Origin: Pseudeuparius sepicola
Lineage: Eukaryota; Arthropoda; Insecta; Coleoptera; Anthribidae
Direction of reading: 5' to 3'
NCBI GenBank assembly: GCA_963920635.1
Contig: OY987299.1
Coordinates: 126,171,373 to 126,235,372, forward strand
DNA length: 64,000 bases
Positions 32,797 to 42,956 of the stretch are shown here, piece by piece. The position numbers were made by a program, and so were the translations under genes. The stretch's first letter is position 1. Each line of letters opens with the position of its first letter. The notes under the pieces are model-generated. The model ran no database searches. It was not told the DNA's origin and was given only the letters and a program-made list of their open reading frames with translations.

Positions 32797-33598
32797 CGGC
32801 ACCGTCCCAATGATAAAGGCCCGCCAGCTGGCGACGCGAACCGTCACTACGTCAGCTTGGTAGCTTTTTGTAGTTGTTTACGTTTACTTGCCTGGCGATT
32901 TTCCTGTTTTAAAGAACGTTTGTTGTGTTTCTAACTGTGTTTTTTAATTATATAGGACGTGGAGTTTTATTATTAAGGTGGTAAAACAGCTGTGATTTAG
33001 AATAAAGTGATTAAAATTCAATTTTAGTTTCTAGGTTTTAGGTTGTGTCTATAGTTTCGGACTTATTTAAATCATGCCGTGGACGTGTTCCGTTCCCAAC
33101 TGCAAGGGAAACTACAAAGGCGGTCCTAAAGTGTCAGCTCTTAACTCCCTAAAGACCAAGTGGGTTAAGGCCATCAAAAGAGATTTTGTTCCTACACAGT
33201 CTTCCAGGGTAAAAGTGGTTTTGGTTTGGACTGTTTGGAGAGTGTTATACCTAACAATTTTACATGATTAAACGTAACCACCTTAAAATCAGGAAGTTTT
33301 ATGTTTTCATTCATTCGAATTTAGTTGTAACTAGGCACGCAAATAAGAACTAATTGGAATTTACGAAAATTTTACCGGTAGATATCAAAATGCTCCAAAA
33401 GCCCTTGAAAATGTGACTTTCACTCTCTCCGTGTTGTAAAACCCTGAGCTATATATGTAAACAATCATTTTAAAGTGCTTTTTTTACCAAATTTACCAAG
33501 TTGACATCTTGTAATTTGAATTTGGCGCCTTAGGCCCACCTCCCTTGGCTGACTCATCGCTCTCAGCTGCCGGGCCTTGTCATTGCGACGGTGCCGCT
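32797..33598 (+). mobile_element. TIR element carrying a THAP first exon
   Basis: Ends GCGGCACCGTCCCAATGA and, inverted at 33598, GCGGCACCGTCGCAATGACA form an inverted repeat of about 30 bp; GCCCG and CAGCTG words follow inside each end. Target duplication is not clear. It holds a THAP-type exon, which suggests a deletion derivative of a P-like transposon. Confidence 0.6.
33074..33208 (+). CDS. THAP zinc-finger first exon (partial)
   Basis: MPWTCSVPNCKGNYKGGPKV begins like THAP domains: Met-Pro, then C-x4-C with the PNC spacing and GNY. It continues with TKWVKAIKRDFVPTQSSR, matching the conserved Trp and the FxPTxxSR segment. The expected C-x-x-H pair would be in the next exon, and a GTAAAAG donor follows SSR at 33209. 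THAP domains bind DNA and occur in P-element transposases and host regulators. The middle part is about 5 residues shorter than usual. No second exon is found, so the gene is incomplete. Confidence 0.65.
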
Positions 33599-34192
33599 TA
33601 AAGCAACAATATTAATCAGACGCTAGCAACTAGGTATATAGTTATCCTGAGAAGAGAAAATGTTGTATATGTAAACCAAACAAATGAAATTGCTTAGATC
33701 CCGGAAACACAATAAAAAAATGTGCAGGTGTAATAAATTTTAACGTACACAGCGGTAAATTTACATGCTGGTCTGCGCTGCCCCAAAATAATAATTATAA
33801 TCATCTCCCGGCTGAAAATTGTGCCAATGAGATAAAATTTCGATCGACACACGGTAATAATAGAGTGGCGGACACGGGAAAATAGATTAATGCCCGGTAA
33901 GCGAAAATCGATGTTGGGGGAATTTTGTGTAAAATATAACAGCTGAATAATGCAGAGCCATTTACATATTGGTGATTTCGCTCCAGTAATAATAACGTGC
34001 CTGGAATTTATCAAACTTTTTTAATGTTGTAAGCTGTGAATTATTAGCTACGTTATTAGGCAATCATCGTCGCAAACGTCAACGCAGTCCATGAAAAAAA
34101 AACAGAAGAATATCATACAAAGGCCAAAAGCAATTTTGCCGTAATTACCATGTCAATCCCAGTTACTTCTTGGTCTTTTAATTTTGAGGATA
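33599..34192. other. No gene; unique DNA
   Basis: Unique sequence of intermediate GC content with several homeodomain-like words (TAATTA). No ORF of coding character; the 106-residue minus-strand frame at 33694-34014 shows no motif. Confidence 0.35.
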
Positions 34193-35632
34193 TACAGGGT
34201 GACCGTATTTCGAGTCTATGCATGGGGATCTTGGTTATCTTAAGAGATACGAGGTCGGTTAAATTGGGGCAAAGTTGCGGAATTTGATGCCGTGTAACAT
34301 GGTAAAAAGAAATTTTTGCTGGCCCTTTTCGTTTTGAAAATAATGCGAAAAAACTGAAAATTGTCGTTTTCGTTTTTATTTTTTTAAACGAATACGAATG
34401 GCGCTGGACATTTCTAAGTTAAACATTATTGAGGCACTTTTTTACAAGGAATCTAAATGTGGCCTCGCATTTTTTTCTCGCCTCCCTGGACAAAGATATG
34501 ACGATCAACTTTTATTTTTCTTATGGGCGCCATATTGGATTTTTGCATTTTTGAAAAGAGGATTTTCTTCTGGTTAAAATGATATGTCACACATTATGCT
34601 TTACTTTGTTTTTCTTGCCGTAATATCAAATTAATCGTTTTTGCATAGAGTGCCTTGGAAACGTAAGCCCCATCAAGTTTGACGTTTTTGCATAGAGTGC
34701 CTTGAAAACATAAGCCCCATAATGTTTGACATTTCTGCACAGAATGTCTTGGAAACATAAGCCCCATATAACGTTTGATAGTTTAGTACAATTTTAAGCG
34801 TCACTGATACTTTATTTTACTGAAAAATATCATTTTCACATGAAGAAAAGCGTGACATGATTCAAATTTATTATTCCTCAAATATAAATGACGTCGAAGG
34901 GATATTGGATGAGCCATAAACAATTTAAGAAACGTGCTGCATTGTGCCTTGAGGAACAAGGAGGACAAATTGAACATTTATTGTAAAACAGCACTGTCTA
35001 CTCGTCTAAGTTTTTGTTGTTCTTGTGTTTCCACTTTGACTATTTTAGTGTTAATGTGTTATATGGCAAATGACGAAAAATAACAAGGTCTCAGATACTC
35101 TCTTGGTACGTTTATGATTGATTGAATTAATTAATTTAACATTAACTGAATCCTTACTGAACCGTTATACAATATTCCAATGCACACTTCGCAACAATGG
35201 GTAACTAGGCTTATGTTTCCAAGGCACTCTATGCAAAAACGTCAAACTTGATGGGCTTACGTTTCCATGGCACTCTATGCAAAAACGATTAATTTGATAT
35301 TATGGCAAGAAAAACAAAGTAAAGCATAATGTGTGACATATCATTTTAACCAGAAAAAATCCTCTTTTCAAAAATGCAAAAATCCAATATGGCGCCCATA
35401 AGAAAAATAAAAGTTGATCGTCATATCTTTGTCCAGGGAGGCGAGAAAAAAATGCGAGATCACATTTAGATTCCTTGTAAAAAAGTGCCTTAATAATGTT
35501 TAACTTAGAAATGTCCAGCGCCATTCGTTTTCGTTTAAAAAAATAAAAACGAAAACGACAATTTTCAGTTTTTTCGCATTATTTTCAAAACGAAAAGGGC
35601 CATGCATAGACTCGAAATACGGTCACCCTGTA
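34193..35632. mobile_element. Foldback element, TACAGGGTGACCG ends
   Basis: Ends TACAGGGTGACCGTATTTCG and its complement, TA on both sides. Arms of about 430-500 bp; inside the loop, the word GCATAGAGTGCC with GTTTGACGTTTTT is repeated three times in slightly different forms (34645-34765) and twice complemented (35220-35290). The matching frames in the two arms are palindrome artefacts. Confidence 0.85.
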
Positions 35633-35786
35633 TACCTGTTGTATTATTGTTTGTAAGCTCTCATTGCTTTTGCTATTACCTACATGCATATGCATATCCT
35701 AATTTCTTTATTTTTTTTTTCAGGTAAGTCTTCAATTGCCCCGACAAAACTGCATTATATCTACAAACAGGTACCTAATTTAAGTA

Positions 35787-36611
35787 TACAGGATGATTTT
35801 TTTAGGTCTACCACCGCCATTTTCTCGCTTATTTTACGCCCTACGAAAAAAGCGTAGGAAACAAAAATGTTGCAATTTTGGACAGCTAAGTGGCGCTGCA
35901 AAAGAAATCGGCATCCAGGCCAACTTGTTGCGCAATATTAAAAAAACTTCAAATTGAGTAAAATTATTAATAGCCTTGGAATGTTTATTTTAAGAGACAG
36001 AGGAAAACTTTTATATTGAAAATTGATGGCACTGAGAAGCTTTATCCATTTACGTAGTCAGATAGTTTCAGCAAATTACACAGGGTCTTCGGCTCTCTTG
36101 AGGCTATGAAAAATTTTTTGTTTATTTCTTATTAAGCGATTTTCTCGCTTATTTTAGGCCGCACAGAAAATACGTAAGAGAACAAAATATGGCAATTTTG
36201 GTCAGCGAGGCGACTTTAAAAAAGGAATGGGCCTCCATGCCCAACTTTTCGCACTGTACTAAGAAAACTTAGAATCGACAAAAATTTTCATGGTCACAAG
36301 AGAGCCGAAGACCCTGTGTACTTTACTGAAACTATGTGACTACGTGGATGGATAATGCTTCTCAGTGCCATCAATTTTCAATATAAAAGTTTTCCTCTGT
36401 CTCTTAAAATAAACATTCCACGACTATTAATAGTTTTGCTCAATTTTAGGTTTTTTTAATATTGCGCGACAAGTTGGCCATGGATGCCGATTTCTTTTGC
36501 AGCACCACTCAGCTGTCCAAAATTGCAACATTTTTGTTTCTTACGATTTTTTTGTAGGGCGCAAAATAAGCGAGAAAATCGCGGTGGTAGACCTAAAAAA
36601 ATCATCCTGTA
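35787..36611. mobile_element. Foldback element, TACAGGATGATTT family, copy 1
   Basis: Ends TACAGGATGATTTTTTTAGG and complement; arms share ACCACCG, TTTTCTCGCTTATTTT and ATCGGCATCCA. A second, weaker arm unit with TTTTCTCGCTTATTTTAGGC occurs inside at 36130-36240. The full family member at 46542 has the same structure. Left TA is present (35785-35786); right side lacks it. Confidence 0.8.
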
Positions 36612-36928
36612 TTTAACACCAAACTTTTCGTGAAGTTTCAAAGTATGCCAACGCTTTTTACATAAAGTAGGCACCTATCAATTTTAAGTTTTAATGTGTC
36701 GCGTGTATTGTAACTAGCGTAAAAAACGAGTGAAACCAATCAGTTAACGATTGCCCTACATTCCCATTGATCGCTTACGGAGTAGTTGAGTTCACTGTTC
36801 AGTGAAGTATATATTATAGCCTTGTGGAAAAAATAAATTATGTTCCGTTGCTGCTTTTAGCTGATTCCTTAGAGAGATACTGCCCAAACGCTAGATGGAA
36901 CCTTTACATTTCACCGTCATGGGTTTTC
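36612..36928. other. No feature recognised
   Basis: AT-rich spacer between two foldbacks. Confidence 0.3.
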
Positions 36929-37666
36929 TACAGTGTGTCCCAATTTGATACTTGACACCTCAGAAATATATGAAGGGCAAATGGTCTATTTTTGTATTGG
37001 TAGTACCAAGGGAGAGTATCTCATAGGCGGTGGTATTTGAATGGGGTAATGGTAATTATTTCTTGGCCTGCTATGATTTTTTAAAATGGCAAATTTTCAA
37101 GAAAGCCCATTAGGGATTTTTTTACGACAAAATGTTATTAAGAAAACTTGTTCAGAATGAAAAACTGAGTAGATTCGCAAAATTTCAAAAGGCTAGGCCT
37201 ACTTTGATTTTTAGACTTATCTCCCACTTTTTTCTTAGAAAAGTGTCCCTTCTGGAGGTTCCACGTCAAAATTTTATTTTTTCACGATGGTCAAGTTTCC
37301 TTAATAATATTTTGTCGTGAAAGCTCCAAAAAGGACACATTTCTAAGAAACAAGTGGGAGAAAGGCGAAAAAGCTAAAAATCAAAGTAGGCCTAGACTTT
37401 TCAAATTTTGCAATTCTACTCAGTTTTTCATTCTGAACAAGTTTTCTTCATAACATTTTGTCGTAAAAAATCCCTAATAGGGTCTTTGAAAATTAGCTAT
37501 TTTAGAAAATTATAGCAGGCCATGAAATAATTACCCCATCCAAATACCATCGCCTCTGAGATTCTCTCCCTTGATACTACCAATAAGAAAATAGAGACCA
37601 TTTGTTTTCCTTGTCCTTCATATTTATAGTTCTGAGGTGTCCAGTATCAAGTTGGGATACACTGTA
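36929..37666. mobile_element. Foldback element, TACAGTGTGTCCC ends
   Basis: Ends TACAGTGTGTCCCAATTTGA and complement; arms of about 350 bp share GTAGGCCTA, AACTTGTTCAGAATG and CCCATTAGGGATTTTT. No coding sequence. Confidence 0.85.
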
Positions 37667-37689
37667 TGAACAAACAGGCGTAGTCAAGA

Positions 37690-38320
37690 TTGTTAATGTT
37701 TGTGTGAGAATCACCTATGAAGGTAAAATATTAAGTACCATTTTTTTCTTCAGAAAATTATTTCAATTGAAAAAAATCTTAAAAGAAATTTTTGTTTTCT
37801 AAAACTACTAATTTCTAACCTAGTTATAAACTACAGAAACGCTCAACTTTTAGAAAACTTAACTTGGTCCTAATTCAGCTTATTAATACCACAGACCTAT
37901 ATAGACCTATATAGCTTCTATATAGGTCTGTGTTAATACCTTCTAAAATCAGGCACTGAAGACAAAGAAAATTTTATTATCAGTTTTTGGTCAATATTTA
38001 CATATTTTTAACTTTCTAGATGCCCTTATAGTCAAAAGATAATTTAAGAAACGCTGTTATATCCATATAAGTTTTTGGCAATTTTTAGGGTTTTACAGTA
38101 ACCTAATAAATACTGTGAAGCTCAAAAAAATTCGTGACTTGAATGTAAAATGGGCTTAAAAATGTCAAAATTTCTTATAAAAATTACCATGAAGTAAAAT
38201 TATCAGAAAAACAGTTTTTAAAGAAGAAAAATATTTTGCAGTATGAAAATTAACGGTGAACACTGAAAATATAAAGATTGAGGTGTAGCTTGTTTTGTTA
38301 TGTAAGTATACAGGGTGTTT
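37690..38320. repeat. Interspersed repeat (family of 7790-8435)
   Basis: Reverse complement of 7790-8435, including GATGCCCTTATAGTCAAAAG. A hairpin is inserted at 37888-37936: ACACAGACCTATATAG pairs perfectly with CTATATAGGTCTGTGT. Confidence 0.65.
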
Positions 38321-38504
38321 CTAAATTGAAGCAAAATATTTTACAGAGCGATTCTCCCATTAAAATTAACCCTCCTAGTTACACCCCTCCAAATTGAGGG
38401 AAAAAATTGTTTTTCTCCGAGTTTTTCCGAAGTATTTCACTTATAATATACAGAAATATTTTAGGCGCACGGAAATTTTTGCATATATTTGCAAATTTTC
38501 GTAT
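38321..38504. mobile_element. Single end of a TACAGGGTGTTTC element
   Basis: TACAGGGTGTTTCTAAATTG at 38322 looks like a foldback left end, but no matching right end is found downstream. Probably a truncated copy. Confidence 0.35.
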
Positions 38505-38820
38505 ATATACGACATTTATTGCATCGGCCTAATATAGAACATAATTACCTTATTAATAGAAAAAGAAAACTGCTGTTCTTGAAAGTCAGATTTAAGTCCA
38601 AGTATAGTATACATTACCTAATTATTACCTAATTTTTACTACTTCAGCGGTAAATTGTACTAAAGTCCATAGAGTTTTATTACCTATTTTTAACTTAAAT
38701 TCTCCACTTTCCACTTTTTTACCTCATATAGAGGTAAACTGGTTTGGTCAAAATGAATTTCTGACTAGTTGGCTAGTAAAAATGAGGTAATTTTAACTTC
38801 GAATGTTTGTTGGGTAGCTA
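38505..38820 (-). repeat. Interspersed repeat (family of 5298-5592)
   Basis: Reverse complement of 5298-5592 with GACATTTATTGCATCGGCC and GACTAGTTGG among the shared words. It has extra sequence around 38700 not present in the other copy. Confidence 0.6.
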
Positions 38821-39446
38821 CTATTTCTAATATTCAAATTCCAAAACTCCACCCATTAGATATTGGTTGCTGGGTTTAACATTTTAGTTAGTTTCATTCT
38901 CCTTTTTTTGAATTCTAATCACCATACAGTGGTGCACACATAATAGTAGGTATGTAATTGGTGGATGTGTACTTAGGAGTAGGTATAGGGAGCCCTTAGT
39001 TTTCCACAACGGATGCGCACGTCGTTTGCAGAGACTGCAGTAGCAGAAAAAATGTGCAAATATGCATCAAGTTCATAGCCTCGTAAATCACGGAACTTCT
39101 CTACACGCCACGGTCCGCACACCTGCACTCAAGATATTGACAAGACTGAGTCGCCTAGACGCTATAGAGTGCTAAAGTCGGTACTGTTCCTTCCTACCGC
39201 ATGCTACCGCCACCACCCGACCATTGCTTTTGGTTTGGAATAGTTTTGGCGCAATTAGTTCACATCAACGGAACTGTAACGTATTAGGACTAAAACGAAT
39301 TGTGACTACATTTTTAAGAATACCTTGAAATAATTTTACTGATATTAATTGGCTGCAAAAACAAACGTCCTACTAGATAGATTGTATTACCGTTATGTGT
39401 GCACCTATCGTGATACCAATATTTTTAGAACACAACATTTCGAGCA
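38821..39446. other. No gene; unique DNA
   Basis: A GC-richer part at 38990-39230; no coding pattern or RNA gene recognised. Confidence 0.35.
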
Positions 39447-39980
39447 TACAGGGTGGCCCATTTAAAACAGTCCACCTGAAATATTTTCAATGAAAATGAA
39501 TCGAAAAAACACTTCAAGACAGAATTAAACTGCAAAAATAAGGCTTATCAGAGAAGTCGTGTCAAGGTGACGGGTTTTATTAGAATTTTAAAGGTAGTCG
39601 CAACAAAACAGCGGATAATAACAAATAAACAGATTTCACTTCTTAGACAATTCTGGTTAGTAAAATATCGGAAGACGACTACATTTAAAATTCTAATAAA
39701 ACCCGTCACCTTGCCACGACTTCTCTGATAAGCCTTGTTAACTCAAAAAAATAAAATTTCAGCATGTTTATAAAGAGCAATGAAATACCTATCCAATGAT
39801 GTGCCGCTTGACCCCTCGTGCCATTTAAGATTCTTGAAGGGGTTGCCACCCCGTTGCCATGAATTTACGGTCAAAAGATGTCCCCCATGAAAGCAAAATC
39901 GACCTGTCTCGGGGTTTTCCGGAAAAACCATTTCCATTGAAAATATTTCAGGTGGACCGTTTTAAATGGGCCACCCCGTA
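39447..39980. mobile_element. Foldback element, TACAGGGTGGCCC ends
   Basis: Ends TACAGGGTGGCCCATTTAAA and complement; inner arms share CTTATCAGAGAAGTCGTG and GGTGACGGGTTTTATTAG. Part of the right arm (39755-39925) is a GC-richer insertion with no match on the left. Confidence 0.8.
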
Positions 39981-40330
39981 TATGAAAGTATAGATATCCA
40001 CTAAAACCAGATGCAGATCTCAAAGGCACATTGCCACGCAGTGTGCTTTTGACACGAACCGACTGATCGATAAGCCCACTCCATTCCCAGTCACAACGGT
40101 TGCAGAATTGGATTCCCTTTGTGCCGGACCATTAAATTCGAATTTTCGGTGTTTTGAGCGAATGTCCTGAAGGGCCTTCCTAATAGCGGCACACAATGCC
40201 TTTGGTATTCATGCACTGGGCTGGCTCTATATGTGCCGAATTACATCGTGGCTTTGGCCATGTAGGGTAAACGTTAACGAGTCGCTAGAGATAAGAGGGG
40301 AATAGTAGGACTTTCTTGGATAAAGTCGGA
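39981..40330. other. Unique GC-richer DNA
   Basis: Non-repetitive stretch without coding pattern. Confidence 0.35.
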
Positions 40331-40381
40331 AATCATACATACATACATACGCACAATCATACATACATACATACACACATA
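40331..40381. repeat. CATA microsatellite
   Basis: Two runs of four or five CATA units separated by CGCACAAT. Confidence 0.9.
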
Positions 40382-41690
40382 TACAGTGTCCTCCAAAAAG
40401 TTCGCAGCATAGGGGGGAAATTTTTAATTAATGTTTTATTTTGAAATTTAATTTTGGGGTTACCTTTTGCTTGAAAAAAGATGAAAAATGACCCACTCAA
40501 ACGTGATCATGTAACTTTTGTTATCTGTCAAAAATGACATTTAACAAATATATCGCCAAAAATGGGTTTATTTGTTAAAATATCAAAAAGTTTACTTAAA
40601 AAAGTTGTTTATTTTTCAATTTTACGTAAGTGTACCAAATGTGAACGGTCTAATAAAAAATTTATTTTTTTGCCAATTTTTAATAACTATGAAATTTCTG
40701 AAAGTCTTAAAAACTAGTAACTTCGTATAAACTTTTTTATATCACTATCTTTATCATTCTATTAACTTTTTATTAATAATTACCGATAAGAATAGGTATT
40801 TTTCAAAAGAAAATGATATTAACGCTTTAAAATTCTGTTATGTTTGCTGCAAAGTTGATGTACCGTCTAGCATCTAGAGTATGAATTTAGTTACATTACG
40901 TTTTCCAGTTCTAAATTGATGCCAAAATAATAATAAATTAAATTATCATCAAACTATTTTACGTACCTAAGCAAAATTCTTGACTTTTATGGAACAAATA
41001 ATTATTATTACCTAAGTTTAATTTCGCATTAATCGATATTGATGAGTAGGCCATGGAGAGAATTGAAGCAATTGTTTTTATTTGACAGTTTAATTAATAC
41101 TCTTGAAACGGAGAATGGTAAAAACAATTGCTTCAATTCTCTTCATGGCTTACTCATCAATATCCATTAATGCGAAATTAAACTTAAAGGTAATAATAAT
41201 TATTTATTCCATAAAAGTCAAGAATTTTGCTTAGATACGTAAAATGGTTTGATGATAATTTAATTTATTATTATTTTGGCATCAATTTAGAACTGGAAAA
41301 CGTAATGTAACTAAATTTATACTCTAGATGCTAGACGGTACATGAACTTTGCAGCCAACATAACAGAATTTTAAAGGGTTAATATCATTTTCTTTTGAAA
41401 AATGCCGTTAATTAGTAATAAAAAGTTAATAGAATGATAAAGCTAGTGATATAAAAAAGTTTATACGAAGTTACAAGTTTTTAACACTTTCAGAAATTTC
41501 ATAGTTATTAAAACTTACTTAAAATTGAAGAAGGAACAACTTTTTCAAGTAAAACTTTTTGATATTTTAACATATAAACCCATTTTTTGCGATATATTTT
41601 TTTAAGATATCATTTTTGACAGATCACGAAAGCCACATAACCACGTTTGAATGGGTCATTTTTCATCTTTTTTCAAGCAAAAGGGTAAAT
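40382..41690. mobile_element. Foldback element, TACAGTGTCC left end, right end lost
   Basis: Palindrome centred near 41090; arms of about 600 bp share GCAAAATTCTTGACTTTTATG, AATTGATGCCAAAATAATAA and GAGAATTGAAGCAATTGTTTTTA. The right arm is cut at AGCAAAAGGG (41690), exactly where a Penelope hammerhead fragment begins. A diverged relative lies at 2281-3145. Confidence 0.8.
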
Positions 41691-41875
41691 TGGGAATCAG
41701 GAACCTTTGGCACTTAGAAAATACTTCTTTTGCTTAATTCCACACACCAAAACTTTGTTTTTGCACTCGACGCGCGTTTCGCTAACCATGTTAGCATCAT
41801 CAGGAGATGATTAAGTCCAGACTTGTGTTGGCGAGTATGTAAAGTGTAGATACTTACAGGGGAGGGAGCAGGAAA
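41691..41875 (-). mobile_element. Penelope family 1 tail fragment
   Basis: Minus-strand fragment containing the hammerhead motif and the CCAAAACTTTG tail, sharing GGGAATCACGAACCTTTGG-like sequence with 20268-20330. It joins directly to the cut foldback arm. Confidence 0.7.
41761..41812 (-). ncRNA. Hammerhead ribozyme motif, best copy
   Basis: On the minus strand: CTC, CTGATGA, one T, a perfect six-pair stem GCTAAC/GTTAGC with ATG loop, GAAA, CGCGCG, TC and GAG. Core residues of the hammerhead (CUGAUGA, GAAA, and GUC at the cleavage site) are all present. CTC and GAG pair as the base of stem I; stem III has only two or three pairs. Short stem III is known for hammerheads of Penelope elements, which may act as dimers. 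Confidence 0.7.
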
Positions 41876-42585
41876 AAGATTTAGTTTTTATGACATTTCT
41901 TATTGCCTATATTATAGGGTTAGTTAGTTTCTTGTAGCCAGGACTTTAACATAACATTTCAAAACAAAAATTTCATTTTACTTTGAAGCAAATGGAGAGT
42001 AGATATTGAAATGAATTTTGATACGAAATACGTCCAGTCCAGGTAGATAGCAATATTATGTGTTTTATTTCTCTAATTTTTGCTGTTAGAGAAAAAGGTT
42101 TTATCGTAAAAGTGGGCCAATAATTGTTTGCTTGTTTTTCAATATAATAAACACCCTGTATGTTTGTAGATATTTTGAAAGAGCTAATTTTGTTACTACT
42201 TTGATTTACTAAAGTACGTAAGAGATAATGTAGCATAACTGTCAAAAATTCCCCTATGTTGCTGAAAAGGAAAGTAAATAATATATATCAACGTATTATA
42301 TTATAAATATCCTTTCTATACGACCATCCGTGAATGTAAGTATTCTAAAATCATTTTTAATAATAGAACTTAAAAATTCTCACTCTAGAGCGGGATGATT
42401 TATTCTTAAATACTTGCTTCTCGGGTGTTTTGCATGTATTTCCAGGATCTTAATATAATTTTTGTAATCTATTGCACATAAATAAACAATATAATAATGG
42501 ATACTAATATTTCGTACTAATAATAATAAATCATAGCATTATTTTATATATTTTCATTCCATAACAAGACGCTAATCGAACTAAA
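41876..42585. other. No gene recognised
   Basis: AT-rich spacer. The 90-residue minus-strand frame at 41973-42245 has no known motif. Confidence 0.35.
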
Positions 42586-42696
42586 CACAGCATAGAGTGC
42601 CATGGATTTCAAGACTGTCAACCTCGCTGTCAACAATAGCGGCGTGGGGGTGCGCGTCATAATAAGTATTTTCGAACGTGTTTTAAGTTAAATAAA

Positions 42697-42925
42697 ATGA
42701 GTGAAAAATCGAGTGATTTTGATATGGAATTTGATAATACTCCACGAAATTACAAATTGTGCAAATAATATAAGTGAGAACCTGGTGTCGCAAAAATCGA
42801 AACATGAATATGAAAAATATTATGCGTTGTTAAGGGAGTGGCAACAAGAAAAGAAACCGTCCTCATTTTCTGAAAATGTTTTAATGGTCGTGGAGAAAAT
42901 ACAGTCTGTTACTCGGTTAGAATGA
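42697..42925 (+). pseudogene. Crypton-like tyrosine recombinase, N-terminal relic
   Basis: An ATG at 42697 opens MSEKSSDFDMEFDN, then the frame shifts near 42755 to NISENLVSQKSKHEYEKYYA followed by LLREWQQEKK and SFSENVLMVV. The KSKxxYxxxYxxxxxW and SENVLxxx pattern is that of the core-binding domain of the Crypton-like recombinase family common in insect genomes. The catalytic half is absent; after VEKIQSVTRLE the frame ends at a 41-nt palindrome. The upstream GC-rich part (42600-42660) may be the element's 5' region. It is a broken fragment. Confidence 0.5.
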
Positions 42926-42956
42926 AAAAATTCGAATCGAATTTTTTCATTCTAAC
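42916..42956. repeat. Perfect 20-bp palindrome
   Basis: GTTAGAATGAAAAAATTCGA, one base, then its exact reverse complement. It lies at the end of the recombinase relic. Confidence 0.9.

Noticed and set aside
32533..32934. A 133-codon plus-strand frame ending inside the THAP element
   Set aside because: It spans the border between block W and the inserted element, and block W copy 1 does not maintain the frame.
35300..35524. A 74-codon frame repeated in both arms at 34 and 35 kb
   Set aside because: Explained by the foldback; no coding signature or family match.
40331..40381. CATA repeats as possible recombination site
   Set aside because: An ordinary microsatellite at the edge of a foldback; nothing suggests a specific role.
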